DNA from: Chrysomallon squamiferum
Taxonomy: Eukaryota; Mollusca; Gastropoda; Neomphalida; Peltospiridae
Assembly: GCA_012295275.1 (NCBI GenBank)
Contig: CM022679.1
Coordinates: forward strand, 17,560,342-17,624,341
DNA length: 64,000 bases
Direction of reading: 5' to 3'
This document shows, piece after piece, positions 38,701 through 51,407 of this stretch (within the stretch, counting starts at the first letter, position 1; each line of letters starts with the position of its first letter). Below the pieces are notes generated by a model that saw only the letters and a list, made by a program, of their open reading frames with translations, was not told the DNA's origin and did no database searches. The translations under genes were made by a program, and so were the position numbers.

Positions 38701-41700
38701 TAAAGAAAAAATAATTAATTGGTAAAATATCTTTTTGTTAGAGGACAGTAACTGAAAATAAGTATCACAAATCATCAAATTTGAAATGTCTCATTTGTAA
38801 TACTTAAATCTAAAATCTGCACTAAAAAAAAAAATGTTCAGTATTATTATAATTTTAATTTTTTGGGGAAAACAACATTTTTCTTTAATTTGATAAATCT
38901 TATTTATATACCAAATTAAACTCTTGTAACTGTTATGAAACATGATACTACATGAAATATTAATAAGTAAAATATTAAGTATTTTATAAGGCTTTCCATA
39001 ATTCCCTTGAAAAAAAATACAACCCCCTGTACAAATCAAATAAAAATGCCTATGTACCAAGTGTGAGGTCACCTTTGCAGTGTCTATGCAGTACATCAAG
39101 AGCTGCAATCAGAAACTCGTGAGCATCTTGCTGTTCATAGCCTGCTAGATGACGTGCATTGGTCCACACCAAGTGTAACAGCTTGAAAGGTATGTGAGGT
39201 GTTCGCAAACCAGAGTAAAACTAAAAACATGGCAATTTCTGTTTCAAGTATTTTAAAATAATTTTACTAATAAAATTAACATATCTTTAAGATTACTAAC
39301 ATCTGATAAATGCAAAGATGTCTAATAAATTAAACTTTAAAATGTTAAAAGCAGAACTGAGAAAGATTTAGAAAAAAAAGTAAAAAAATACAACACATTA
39401 CTAACAGATAACAACTTATTTCTTTTTTAGCCTCAACAATTTCTTCAGTGGATGACCTATTGAAGTTTTCTTTATTTCTAAGATACCTGCAGATTGGAGA
39501 ATAATAAATGTATATTTACATTTTATTGAAGTGATGCTATAAGAAATTGTAATAAAGAAGCTTAATCCCAGCTAGTCCAGAAATGTTTTTAAAGTGAGAA
39601 AATGTTCAAGTACCTCTTGAAAGAGTCTCGACATCTCACACACCAGGCACTGTTTTGAGTTGCTGGATGCTTGACAGCTGTGCTGCTCAGATAGAAAATA
39701 GTCTCGTAGAATTGGAGTATGTGTTAGTGCCTGCACTATACAATTCATAAAACATGTGTTGCCTAGGTTGATGAGCCCTCTTAAACCTTAAGAATAGAAC
39801 ACAATAATAAACTGCATACACAATTAGTAAAACAACAATTACATACAAATGCAGTTAAATTTACCAATTCTAATTTCTTCAAAAGTTTTCAAAACAAGAT
39901 TTCATGTTTGTTCATTTGTAATGAAAATACTTTTTATTTGACAAAAGTGTGGTATGAATCTGCAAGTTTGTATATTTATGATCATATTAAAATAAAAAAT
40001 ATTTTAAAAACTATATAAAAAGACAAAATTTAACAACAATGTTATATTTTTCTCCTTGCAACATCTTGAAATATTTATTACTGAAAACAGCAAACCTATT
40101 GTTGACTTCTCTTCAACTTTTCGCCTCTTTGGATTATTAGAAAGTAACATAACTTCTTCATCAGAGGGATTCCAAGGACTAAAGAAACTCTTCAAACCTG
40201 AAATATTATTAATAAGTCACTTTAATATTATTGCTGAATACTAATTCAGAGATTTCATTAAAATATGTAATTATAAAATAGGTTTGTTTTTTAAACTTAA
40301 AAATTGGAACAAATATTTTAAGAAAAAAAGAAAATTCAACAACTTTAATCATGCAATGTTTTACCTAATGAAGTGGCTGAAGATTTTATATGTTTTGAAG
40401 CCAGGTCTTCCAACTCCCTATCATAAACATAATCTCCACATGCAAAACAGTAGATTGTGCCATACACCATATCAATGGCTGAAATGAATTTAAGGTGATC
40501 ATATATTTAAGGCAGGCAAAGGATAAATTTGACATAAAAATGAATTAACGTAAGTAACTGACTGAACAGTAATATATATATATATATATATATCTATATA
40601 TATATCTATTACTGTTCAGTCAGTATATATATATATATCGGTATATATAATAATCAAGAATAATAATTATGTCATATATTTATCAATCTGTCTATCTATC
40701 AATCTGTCTATCTATCTATATGTAACATTTTGTCTGTGGATATCAATTGTCATTTCCAAAATTAACTTACTAATTAGATTCATAATAATGCACTAAATAT
40801 TTTCATTGGATACTTGCCATTTTTACCAAATATGCAAAAACATTAATTTAAAATAATAATGTCAGTGACAAATCAAAGCAATAAAATACATATTTAAACA
40901 AGTAAGGATCATCACAAACCTAAATTGTGCTTCTTAGTTTTAGAATGTTCATGAATATGATGGGCATTGTAACAGCCAAAGAAGACACAGTACAGGCAGG
41001 CATGAAGTCTTTTCTGGTACAGGGTTGTCTTGTTCTGTCGACATGTATGGCACACACAAGAATTGGCCTATAAAATATAAATAACAGTACACAGAATTAT
41101 ACAATAGTATTGACAATGTACAAATTGTTCAATAAGGTTTGAATTTGTCATAACACAGAGTTTTATTCACATCTTTAACATTTTTGTTCTTTTATCATTT
41201 ATTAGATCAGTCTATCTGAAACAGTTTAATTTATACCATTCTAATTAGCTGATATTTAAATATTTTAAAAATGTGTATTATTATTTCATTCATAAAATAT
41301 GATGTTCTTAAAACAAACACTGTACCCTCATGGAATAAAATACTATCTTATTAAAGTTTGACTTTTCATATATATAGTCAACGACTCATGGACAAAAACT
41401 TGCATTCTCAGGATAAACTTTCAACTGAGATTAAAGATTAATAACTTTCAAATACACATTTTTTTTTTTTTTTCAGTCACATAGGCAATGATTTTTATTA
41501 GTTTTTTTAAATAGAAATAGATTTTTGAATGGTCAGAAATCTTTCCATCATTTTAATAATAATCCTATCATTTATGTACAGTATACTTATAAGTTATAAA
41601 ATATTTGACCAACGTTACAAATATGATTATACTTGTAAACACCTTCTTCACTTCTTGAATGTTCCAGTGCAGGGATGAGGAAAAGAAATGACATTTTTTA

Positions 41701-42077
41701 AATTTAAATGTCAGGTCAACATACACTGTATCAGTGTATTTATAACAAAGAAATAAAGAAAGAATAAAATAATATATATATATATAATTATATTTAAATC
41801 ATTCGTTTTTAAATTGATAAATTATGACAGATAACATTTTAATACTTTGATCAAAATGTTTATTTATGCGTATAATCGGAATAAAGCGGAATATGGGGTT
41901 GAAACAATTAACCATTAACTAATTAAGCCTTGAATGAAGTTGATGGTTCTTGACTTAAGTTCTTATTTATTTCGCTTCACGGAAAATGCATAATTATAGA
42001 ATTCGTAGCATCAAGCGATAACAGAAACAAGTTTTGTACATTTATTTTAACATGTATTTTTCATTTTTCTTTTCATA

Positions 42078-42116
<39 letters not shown>

Positions 42117-42275
42117 CTTTTCTTTTATTAATCACGGGTAGTTCCTTGTTCTCACCTTTCGTCGCCTGGCATCAGCTGATGAGCAGGCAATGAAAAAAGA
42201 ATGAATAATTCTAAAGGATTCGGTTCCTTTTGTAGTTTTATAACTTTTAAGATGCTGGCATCCATTGACACTCAT
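35759..42275 (-). CDS. USP22: USP22-like ubiquitin-specific protease (SAGA deubiquitinase), complete, 13 exons
   Basis: Exons in transcript order: 42275-42156, 41067-40920, 40478-40365, 40197-40096, 39786-39614, 39220-39073, 38656-38554, 38238-38132, 37951-37894, 37585-37459, 37118-36955, 36455-36306 and 35801-35759. They join to about 518 residues (human USP22 525). The N-terminal ZnF-UBP domain starts GCQHL and continues [20 protein letters not shown] and [12 protein letters not shown]. The USP core has the Cys box [20 protein letters not shown] (catalytic Cys about 173), [29 protein letters not shown], and the His box [14 protein letters not shown] (catalytic His about 472), ending [13 protein letters not shown]. 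The family removes ubiquitin from histones H2A/H2B in the SAGA complex, in the nucleus. A stop (TGA) two codons before ATG 42275 supports this start. Confidence 0.97.
40557..40624. repeat. Perfect 17-bp inverted repeat around an AT-rich loop
   Basis: The arms ACTGACTGAACAGTAAT (40557-40573) and their exact reverse complement (40608-40624) enclose 34 bases of TA/CTA repeat that is itself nearly self-complementary. The whole 68 bp could fold into a long hairpin or cruciform. It lies in USP22 intron 2, just before TA and TATC microsatellites. Confidence 0.9.
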
Positions 42276-42540
42276 CTTTCATCCCTCCTGATTCTTTCAG
42301 ACGACAAAAACTTCATGTTTTTGCTGTCGAATTTCTTGTTATATTCAACAAAGGTTTATGCGCAGTGACCAAGAAAAAAATGAACTGTCTGCGCACATGT
42401 GGTGGGGATTGACAGATATATCCGGTTCCGCTAAAGAGGCACATTAAAGGTGTGGTCAGACATTTTCAGGTGCGTCTCAAAATGTCAGTTCGGCTTTAAA
42501 TAAAGTTCATTACTGCACGTGCAACTGTTAACACTAATAA
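42276..42540 (-). promoter_or_regulatory. Probable USP22 promoter/5' UTR
   Basis: The stretch just upstream of the USP22 start is less A+T-rich than its surroundings, with several CG dinucleotides and ATCCGGTTCCG near 42420 (an ETS-like core). No TATA box is obvious. Inferred from position and composition. Confidence 0.35.
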
Positions 42541-44384
42541 CAAATCGAATTATGAAACACTGCATTTTTCTTACGTCTAACATTTCAGCTGATACATTTT
42601 TTAACTTTGTAACGTATGCACATCACTCGTATAAATATTTTGTAAAATGCAACTATAATAATAATCATAATAATGTCTTTTTTTTTTTTTTTTTTTTTTC
42701 TCCAATCATGGATATAATTCTTATCATCAAAGTATTAATTTTGTTTCCACAATATTTTATAGCTCTATGTTGACAGTTGACAAAATGCTAATAATCAGCA
42801 TGGGAAATTTGTGCAGGGTGAACAAGTATAATGTTCTTTACTTTTAATGAATGCTGAAATGTTAATAAAACAAATTTATTTTTTTGTGGGAGGGGAATTG
42901 ATGATCATTCAACTGAAATTAATTGTATCTATAAAAACATTAATAAACATAAATTTCTTACATCACACAAATACGAAGAACCTGATTAATGTACAGATTT
43001 CGAATCAAAAACCAAATTAAATCAAGATAAGTATTATTTTAGATTTTTATTTACTAATTTAGTATAATAATAAATTTTACAGTAATTAGACATTGTCTGG
43101 CTAATTTCGGGAATTACTAGTATATATTTTTCATTTTTTAGATGCATATGTACAAATATATGAAAATATTAGAAATCAAAAATGTATCTTTTAAATTAAT
43201 TTTGATGAGGAATAAACAAACAAATATTTGGTAATAAACCTTTTAATTATGTACATTTCTCCTTTCTTGAACATTAAATTCAACACATTTCATTTCCACA
43301 AACTGGAAATGTAACATTCAACACAGATGATTTTATTAATTAAAACTAGTAAAAATAATTCTGATCCTTCAAAAATACATGAAACCCAATTTTTCATATG
43401 CAAACAAATATACCCTGATATATCAAGTCAGGCTTTATATTAATATAAAGAAGAAATATAAGGTTTATTGTATAACAAATAATTACCAACTAAAAATAAC
43501 AAATATCTAGGATATAATATTGATTATTAAATCTGATATGTTTAAAATAAACCTATTAATTTTTGTAAATTTCAGAAATGAATTGTTAATGATAAGTTAT
43601 GGTAATAATAAATAATTATTTTTGTTTATAACCTCCAAACAAGTTTACGGATAATGAAAGAAATCAAGTTCAAATATACAAATATCTAAAGTGAACACAC
43701 CTATCCATGAAACCATTTATGTGTTATTTAATTCATTAATAATATTTGACAAAAGTGCCTTATTATGATCATCATCAATACTGAACAGTTATATTTGTAA
43801 TTGTGGAAAGAGCAATGTTCACCTTGGAAATAAAATTTCAGTGTTCCATATTATATGAACATGTTGATATATAAATACATAATTATTCAGAAAATATCTA
43901 ATTAAATATTAATGTTTTAGAATTGCATGAAACTGTTGATTATTTTGGCAAACAATAACTAGTTTGTATTTCCTTCAAGTTTATTAAGCAATTTCTCACT
44001 GAAAATTTATCATAAAAAAAGAAACCCAATACAATCTGCAGTGGTGACTGTTACATCTTTAGAAATCTTTCTAATAAATTATCACATGTGGTACATATGC
44101 ATCTCAAAACATACCTGTTTTGTCCAAACTATTCACATGTAATGTATGTTTTTTAATTTCTCTTTTAAGCATACCTGTACAGTCTAAGCAGTGATACATT
44201 TTATTTTTATTTTTTTGTTAATCTAGTTACATGGCACATAGTGAAAGTGCATAAAGCACATAAAATGTTTAGTTTTAATTATATTTGCAATTAGGTAACT
44301 GAACATTTATTGCAGAATATGGCATTTTGAAAACAACTTATGACACAGGAGAATCCTTATTTGCTTTAATATTATCACATCTGT

Positions 44385-44424
<40 letters not shown>

Positions 44425-44534
44425 CACACTGTCTGAAAATATTACTATGGTTGATTATGAACAATAGTCTAAAAAGTGATTTAAATGCAATATATGAACC
44501 AGTTCAATAAATATATATCGGTCATTGAAATGAT
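42541..44534. other. Intergenic DNA between USP22 and TMEM11
   Basis: A+T-rich with T runs (42680-42699), a TA run at 44392-44414 and no supported exon. The right end is expected to be beyond the TMEM11 transcript end. Confidence 0.45.
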
Positions 44535-44540
44535 TTTATT
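44535..44540 (-). terminator. Candidate poly(A) signal of TMEM11
   Basis: AATAAA on the minus strand about 200 bases after the TMEM11 stop codon. Confidence 0.45.
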
Positions 44541-44740
44541 ACAGTTTGCGTAAGTCAGAAATATGAACCATCAGCAATCTTTCTTTTATAAAGTTTTATA
44601 TAGGACAAAGTGAATATTTACATATAATGATTCATATGCAAAGATGTTGAAATGAAAATTTTTGGAAAGATGAAAAAAGAATCACTTGTTAGTGGGTTTT
44701 TTTGGTTATGTCCTGTAGTTTCATGTCTATAATGTACTTA

Positions 44741-45707
44741 TTACTCCATGTATGACTTGTAAATCTTCCAAGCACAAAAGGCACTAGCAGCAAGTGAAAC
44801 TGTATTGTGAAGAATTTTTCGTCGATTATCATCTTTACGAACAAGAACTACTGGTGTTGTTGAGGTCAGACTGTGAACTGGAATTTTCTGCAACATCTTT
44901 AAGTTATGTTCAACTTGGTATTTACAGCAAGGATCAAACTGCCATGAAACACCATATACACTTGCACATACAACACTGACAAAACCTAGAGGTATGTAAA
45001 CTACTCCTTTGTCTGGCCAGACACTTCCACTGATCAGACAGCCAAGTCCAGACAGAACTGCTGTTTTGTGCAAACAGTTTCCTATTGTAATCCAGCCTGA
45101 GGTCTCATCTCCAAGTTTTGAAGGTTCAATGATTATTGTATTTATCCCAGCATCCAGGGCTATATCCAACTCATTTTCAAACAATTCTTGTGCATTTTCA
45201 TGTTCATAGACTTCGTGGATGACAACATAGTCCTGTGAGGCTCTGACAGCACTGAAATGTTTTGAAAGTATTAAAATTAAAAAAATAACAAAGAAAATAT
45301 TATATTTAAAAATAATTAATACTTTATTAATATCTATAAGCTCTTTGAAGGATCTGTTTATAAGTGTCAGGTTATAATTTATTAACTGGAAGAAATTTGC
45401 AGTTTAGATCTAGATTTGATAAAAATATCCTCTTTGCTTTAATTTGTTCTTTCATCATTTGTAAGAATAAAGAGGTCACTTTCATGGTATTGCTATAAAT
45501 TATAATCAGTATTATCGCATCTGTAACAAATATATGTATGTATGTATGTAACTGAGCTAATGCAGATTCTGACAATGGCAGTGATTAACAAAAAAGAGCT
45601 AATGTGACATCTCCCATTTGTCATTAATTGCAGCTAAATGCTACTACAATCTTAATCTAAACTATAACATCCTATTTTCCTGTCGCCAACTGATAATAAT
45701 AATAATA

Positions 45708-45739
<32 letters not shown>

Positions 45740-46485
45740 TAATAATAATAATAATAAAGTATAAACTTTATATTTAGTCTATTATGTACTGTTAAAAAAA
45801 TTGTGGTTTTCATCTCTGAGTCATATCTTTTGTGCTCGAATTTATAAAAACAAAATTTTAACATTTTAAAAGTGATGTCATCTTATAAAGTGACAATCAG
45901 TTATGATATATGCTGAAACACAATACATTTGAACAATGAACACATTGTTAGTATAATTATGTGCTTTATTGTGTCTATCAGTATCTCAGAATCACTATCA
46001 GTATCAGTATCATGGTTATTTTTATGGTTATCGTAATTAATCATAATAATAATAAAAATAATCATTCTAATTAATAATAATAATGTTCATTGTTCAAATG
46101 TATTCAGGACTGTGATTCATCATATTGAAAAATTTATTGCCATAATCAGATAATGGTATCATACTCAGTAAATTATATATATAAATTACATATGTGTGTG
46201 TGTGTGTGTGTGTGAATATATATATATATATATACTACTAATATACTACGATATATATAATAATCAATATTTATATTCACTGTGACTGTGAGTGTGATAA
46301 TGAAGTAGCGGATTTTATATATAATATTATCTGCTTTTTGATATTGAAATAAATATTTACACAATATCTCAAAAATCTTTATGAAATACACAACAAGTAA
46401 AATATTTAAATTTAAGCATCTACATATTTATTTAGTTAGTAAATAATCAAAGTGATCTAAACTACCTAGACGGTTTCTCCGCCAT
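44741..46485 (-). CDS. TMEM11: TMEM11-like mitochondrial inner-membrane protein, complete, 2 exons
   Basis: Exon 1 (46485-46466) encodes only MAEKPS plus two bases; exon 2 (45251-44741) gives the rest, in total about 176 residues (human 192). Family blocks are present in order: VVIHEVYEHENAQELFENEL, IIIEPSKLGDETSGWITIGN, CLHKTAVLSGLGCL (first membrane segment), a second hydrophobic stretch, YGVSWQFDPCCKYQVE, LTSTTPVVLVRKDDNRRK and LHNTVSLAASAFCAWKIYK. TMEM11 (fly PMI) shapes mitochondrial cristae and associates with the MICOS complex. The start ATG sits in CAATATGGCGGAG, similar to a YY1-type initiator region. The single intron is about 1.2 kb. Confidence 0.95.
45693..45757. repeat. (TAA)n microsatellite
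   Basis: Interrupted TAA/AAT trinucleotide run inside the TMEM11 intron. Confidence 0.9.
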
Positions 46486-46531
46486 ATTGATAGACTGGGG
46501 TGAAAACGTTTGTTAACTTTCTAACTTTAAA

Positions 46532-46534
<3 letters not shown>

Positions 46535-46573
<39 letters not shown>
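46535..46573. repeat. T homopolymer of about 39 bases
   Basis: Pure T run about 50 bases upstream of the TMEM11 start codon (an A run on its coding strand). The length may be unreliable in the assembly. Confidence 0.9.
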
Positions 46574-46577
<4 letters not shown>

Positions 46578-47150
46578 ATATGAAAAGCGTATTAACTAGA
46601 AGTACCAGTTTGGAACCAAAGGTAAACAACTCTTATTTGAATTGATTTAGTTAAAAGCATTTCGTTCGATACACGATAATGATACTGGTTATTTTGTATA
46701 CAAGGTGTAAGAATGCTGTTGATTAGTATTTTTAGTAATGGGAGTTTTAAACCTAATTCCAAACAATGATAAAGCAACTTTATAAGTTTTTATTATGTTT
46801 AAATATTACATTATTATCTTTTGATTTACTGTTGAGAGTGTTGTTATTCAATAACTTATTCAGTTATTGTTATTATTATTAATGTTGTTTTGTAGCTATC
46901 GCTATTATTATTATTTGAACTTTCGATATCAAAACGAAAAGTGGTATAATTTTATATTTTTTATTACTTTTTTTCAATTTCTAAATACAGTAAAATTACT
47001 TATACAATAATTACTAGTTTACAAGTCATATTTACGTTGACAGTTATTGAGTTAATGAGTTATTGTTTATTTATCAGCTACTTACCGAGATTAGCAACCA
47101 ATGCAGCAAGAACGTCACTGAGACAGTACATAGTTAATAAAGAAACCTTA
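46574..47150. other. Intergenic DNA between TMEM11 and the DHFR-like gene
   Basis: No exon seen. It holds the TMEM11 upstream region and short TTA repeats near 46869-46915. Confidence 0.5.
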
Positions 47151-47156
47151 TTTATT
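47151..47156 (-). terminator. Candidate poly(A) signal of the DHFR-like gene
   Basis: AATAAA on the minus strand about 146 bases past the stop. Confidence 0.45.
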
Positions 47157-47301
47157 TGCATACAGGTATAATAAAGAGTTAATAACATTAACAGCTTCTA
47201 TAGGATTTAATACTGCTGATGCTGTTTCCAAAAACATGTAAAAAAAACAAATGAGGTAATTATTATTCTATGAAATATGTAGAATAATATTATCATAAAT
47301 G

Positions 47302-49929
47302 TTAAAGTTTCTCATAGACTTCAAAACAGTACTGGATTCCATTGTCTTCGTAAATCGTGTTCTCTATATCACCACAACTGCAAATAATAATAATAATAGT
47401 AATAATAATAATAAATTTTCTTCCTTATAGTTTATTAATAGATACATACAACTGGTAACAGAAAAAAAGTGGAAAATAATCTGATAGACTCACATATTTT
47501 AAATGATCTATTTGACAGTAATAATATATATTCTCAGTTAAAAATAATGATCTGCAGAACGGTCTGCAAATATAATATAATTATCAGATTAATAGTGAAT
47601 GTAATTATATTTCATTTTTAAATAACTTACACTTGTCTTATGGAAATAATGTAAAAATTTATGAACTTTTCTAGAGTTATATAAAACAATAAACGTCCTT
47701 CAAACAGGTTAATGAAGCATTACTTGATTTTTTGAAAGTTGTCTTCGAATTTGGGGAAAAAGACGTCAGCGGGAAAGTCTCCAAAAATTCTTGTTAAATA
47801 GATTCTGTTGCATCCATGGTGCTTCAAGGCAATCTGCACGTATTACATTTCATAGGTTAGAAAATGTATTTGTGTATATTTTAAGACAGAGAAACTAATA
47901 AATATATTTGCAAATATTACAAATAAGGCAGGCAATATAAAGAATAGTACTTGATAAGATAATAATATCTGGAGAATGAAAATAACACATCTTTATTAAT
48001 TACAAATACTGACAGCTCGAATGTCGCACTAAAGAGAATTTGTCTCTTGGAGAATGGAACGTTTCTAAATTAGATAAAAATATTGAAGATTTGAATACAT
48101 TCTATTTCAAATAATAATAGCAATAACATTAGAAGCTTGCTTTAAATGGGATTATTTATATGTGTGTGTGTGTGTTACTTCATAATTCTTGGCACCACCC
48201 ATTATCCATATGTGTTCTATCTGTTCACGGACAGTCATCAGATACTCCATAGCATCATCAAAAGTAGAGCATACTTTGTGTATTGTTGGATGGTGTCCAT
48301 CCCTTGAAAACAAAATACAACATTAAAGTCAATGGTATTTATAGCAAGATATAATGAAATCTATGTTAGTACACGTTTTGTCAGTAATTATGTAAACAAT
48401 ACTTCACTCGGAAATGTTAAACAAAAATGGAAAAGAAAACAACAACAACAAAATAATAAATAAATAAATAAAACAAAATAATACCAAAAAGACAGCATTA
48501 TCAGTTATGGCATTTTGCCAGTGTGTTATGTTTTTACTTTAGTTCATTTACAGTTTTTTATTTATTAATCATCAACAATGGGTATAATGAATTAAATGAA
48601 ATTGGTTGTGAAAATTTAAAACAATAATCATGATTACTGTAAATTTTTGATACAAAAGTATATAAATTTCTAAAATACTTTCCTTTATGATTATAAACAT
48701 GTAGAATCCTTTCTAACTCCCTTTCCCTGTTATGTATAATATATACTGATATAGTTACAGCTTCAAATGTTTATCTCATTTATATTGAGACGGTCACAAA
48801 TGAACATGTTAACTTCTGTTTTAACTATGGTTTAAAAGTGTATCAGTTATCTTTGAGTATGTAAATGTTACTGATAGCTGCAGATAAAATATTACTATTT
48901 TTTGACACAGGTTATATACTTGATCGGCAAACCTCTCTGCCCACCAATTCACTCTTTGTATGTAAATGCTTTCTTTCATAATGTACACACTTTATAGATG
49001 ACCCCTGTTTACAGCGATGAGCGACTGATAATGCTGTCCTAAAAAATTATAGAGATTGTTTACAGAATTCAGTCACACACCACTAATTATAATCTTGACA
49101 AATTACATGCGCACACCTGCAAACAGACACACCTACCAATACACCATTATATGTTATTTGCCTGAATCCAGACTTATCACTGATCACATTAAACTGTGTA
49201 TACGTACTGCAGCCTGGAACTAATAATGATGTTATGTAATCCTGGTGTTTGTCTCTCCTCCTCGTACCAATATTCCCATGTTCTTCTTCCCAGAATGAAT
49301 GCTATAGACTTTCCTTCAAATAATTATGTAATCATGAAGTTATCATTAACAGTAATAATAATATCAAAATATCCTTGCAATTAAAATCAGACTGGTGTAT
49401 CAATTTTTGTATTAGTGTAAATACCCACTGAACTGTCTGGAAATCAAGTGAATAATATTTATTTATTTTTCTTCTTCTTATAACAAGAAGAAGATGAAGA
49501 AGAACAACAACAACAACACTAATATATATACATACACACACAAATACAAATGTGTATATAAATATATCATTGTGTAATTTGTTATAGAATCGAGTGTACG
49601 CTATTTTACATGTAGTTAACAGAACACGTAGCTACATACTAAACACACACATATGCATATTTATAAACACGACTATAAAAAATACTAATAACATTTTGGA
49701 ATTTTTTAAAACAAGACGTTTTTAAAACAAACCTTTACCTAGAACCACATTTAAAATTTGTATAACTTATATTAACACTTACTTTGATTTCTTCTTGTCA
49801 TGGTCAGTTTTTTATAATGATCATGGTCACCCCTGAAATTAACATGAAGAAATAGCCAAAATGTTTTCTATACTTTCAGTGCTTTTTGTTTTTTAAAGGC
49901 GATAAACATCATTATCTGTATTATTTTTC

Positions 49930-49998
<69 letters not shown>

Positions 49999-50194
49999 AC
50001 GTTTATCGTAAATTGGCAGTATAAAATGAACATCCATCTGAACCATCGGAGATCTGTTCTCATCACTGATTACCATAATATAACACTCACTTCAAATACG
50101 GCCAAGGAAAATAACCATTAAGCCCAATCCCTCGGTTAGAGTGACACATCGCCACACAAACATCAAATCGTATATTTTTCTCCTCACCATCCAT
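47302..50194 (-). CDS. DHFR: Divergent dihydrofolate reductase-like protein, complete, 6 exons
   Basis: Exons in transcript order: 50194-50091, 49832-49783, 49313-49208, 48302-48179, 47833-47724 and 47377-47302; about 189 residues (human DHFR 187). Family marks: RFDVCVAMCHSNRGIGLNGY, FPWPYLK, AFILGRRTW, NIIISSRL, IWIMGG, IYLTRIFGDFPADVFFP and GIQYCFEVYEKL at the end. The IMGG and TRI..D.FFP motifs are cofactor and fold signatures, so the fold is secure. The acidic active-site residue (human Glu30) is Asp37. Other folate-pocket positions differ: human Leu22, Phe31 and Arg70 align with Phe, His and Leu. The enzyme normally reduces dihydrofolate with NADPH; here the substrate is uncertain. An in-frame stop upstream of ATG 50194 supports the start. 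It may be a paralogue rather than the main DHFR. Confidence 0.88.
49932..49998. repeat. (TG)n followed by (GA)n microsatellite
   Basis: About 25 TG units then about 8 GA units, in DHFR-like intron 1. Confidence 0.95.
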
Positions 50195-51142
50195 AATAAC
50201 GCCAATCTGCTTTCAATCAAATTTTCCGTCACGTGTAATCAATATGCGGGTCAATGATAAAATTTGAAGACAATTATTTTTATATTAATGTAAAAGTTAT
50301 TTCCCCTGGGATATCTGCCATGACAGAGAACTATGTCAACGAAATAAATGTCACATTTAATAATTATAGATTATGGTTGATATCATTATTACTATTACTT
50401 TTTTTTTTTTTTAACTTACAAAGTAATTGTTTTATAACCTAATTACAAAAGTTGGTTATTATAAATTCTTTAGTGTCAGCAAAATATTTATAAAATCTAC
50501 TATGTGGACGGTTTCAGCATGTGAAATAACGAGACATTTTATATATTGTTTATTTATTTATTTTTAAATTGTTAAATAGGCCTTTATTATTCCAGTTTAA
50601 ATTTCTTTTTCTAAAGTGATATCACAAAAATATAGACTACACGCATTTCCTCATTTATATTTTTTAAATTTATTTTATATTATTGCATATTTTTTATTTT
50701 CATCCATATTAGAAAGGGTTGGTGTGAAGAATTAAAAAAAATAAAAAATAAAAAATGAATCTGTAAGTCCTTATCTATACAAAATGCGAACGAAACTTTC
50801 TGCTTAATGAGTCAGGTCACTCTGGCCCACTCAATTACAAAGTTTTAATTTAAAAATTCGTCTAAGCCGATTTTATTTACAATTTCAGTATCATTAACTA
50901 ACTGTAAAGCAAGTCTCGGGCGGTTTCATGAAATGTATCGATCCACTATGCAATATTTTAAAACTTGATTGATCAAATGCGAAGGACAGATCTGCACAAG
51001 GACGAGAGCGATCGTAATTTTGTTTATGATATTTGTACCCACCATAACTGATATTTTGGCTTTTAGGAGTCTATTAATTTTGATAAATGAGATCTAATTT
51101 ACTGTTGAAACATTAAACATAGAAATATGTCAGCATAAATAA
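50195..51142. other. Upstream region of the DHFR-like gene
   Basis: Contains the probable promoter and 5' UTR of the minus-strand DHFR-like gene. No exon or clear core promoter motif found. Confidence 0.4.
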
Positions 51143-51407
51143 ATTCCCTTCTCGTACTCTCCCATCTACTGAGCACGCCCTTGTATCTTATCGGGAGAAA
51201 TGTCAATCATATCTCTCCCCATGAACTCATTTTTAAGACACTTCCTCCGACTGGCACCAGCTTCTGTTTGTTACGTTTATTTTTCATTCCCTTCTGATGC
51301 ACTCCGATCTGCTCTGCACGCCCCTAAATCTTATTGGGAGTAATGTCAATCATATCTCTCCCTATGAATTCAATTACATGACCCTTCTACTAACTTTAGT
51401 TTGTTAT
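51143..51407. repeat. Two-copy direct tandem repeat, period about 143 bp
   Basis: Copy 1 starts at 51143 and copy 2 at 51286, both with ATTCCCTTCT. They share blocks such as TGTCAATCATATCTCTCCC and GAGCACGCCC / TGCACGCCCC, with substitutions and small gaps. The unit is less A+T-rich than its surroundings and has no ORF. Origin unknown. Confidence 0.85.

Noticed and set aside
42156-42262. Frame starting [10 protein letters not shown] at the beginning of USP22
   Set aside because: This ATG is in another frame. Only the frame from ATG 42275 gives GCQHL and joins exon 2 into the conserved zinc-finger domain.
44794-45209. Plus-strand ORFs across TMEM11
   Set aside because: Antisense shadows of TMEM11 exon 2, whose minus-strand product matches the family from end to end.
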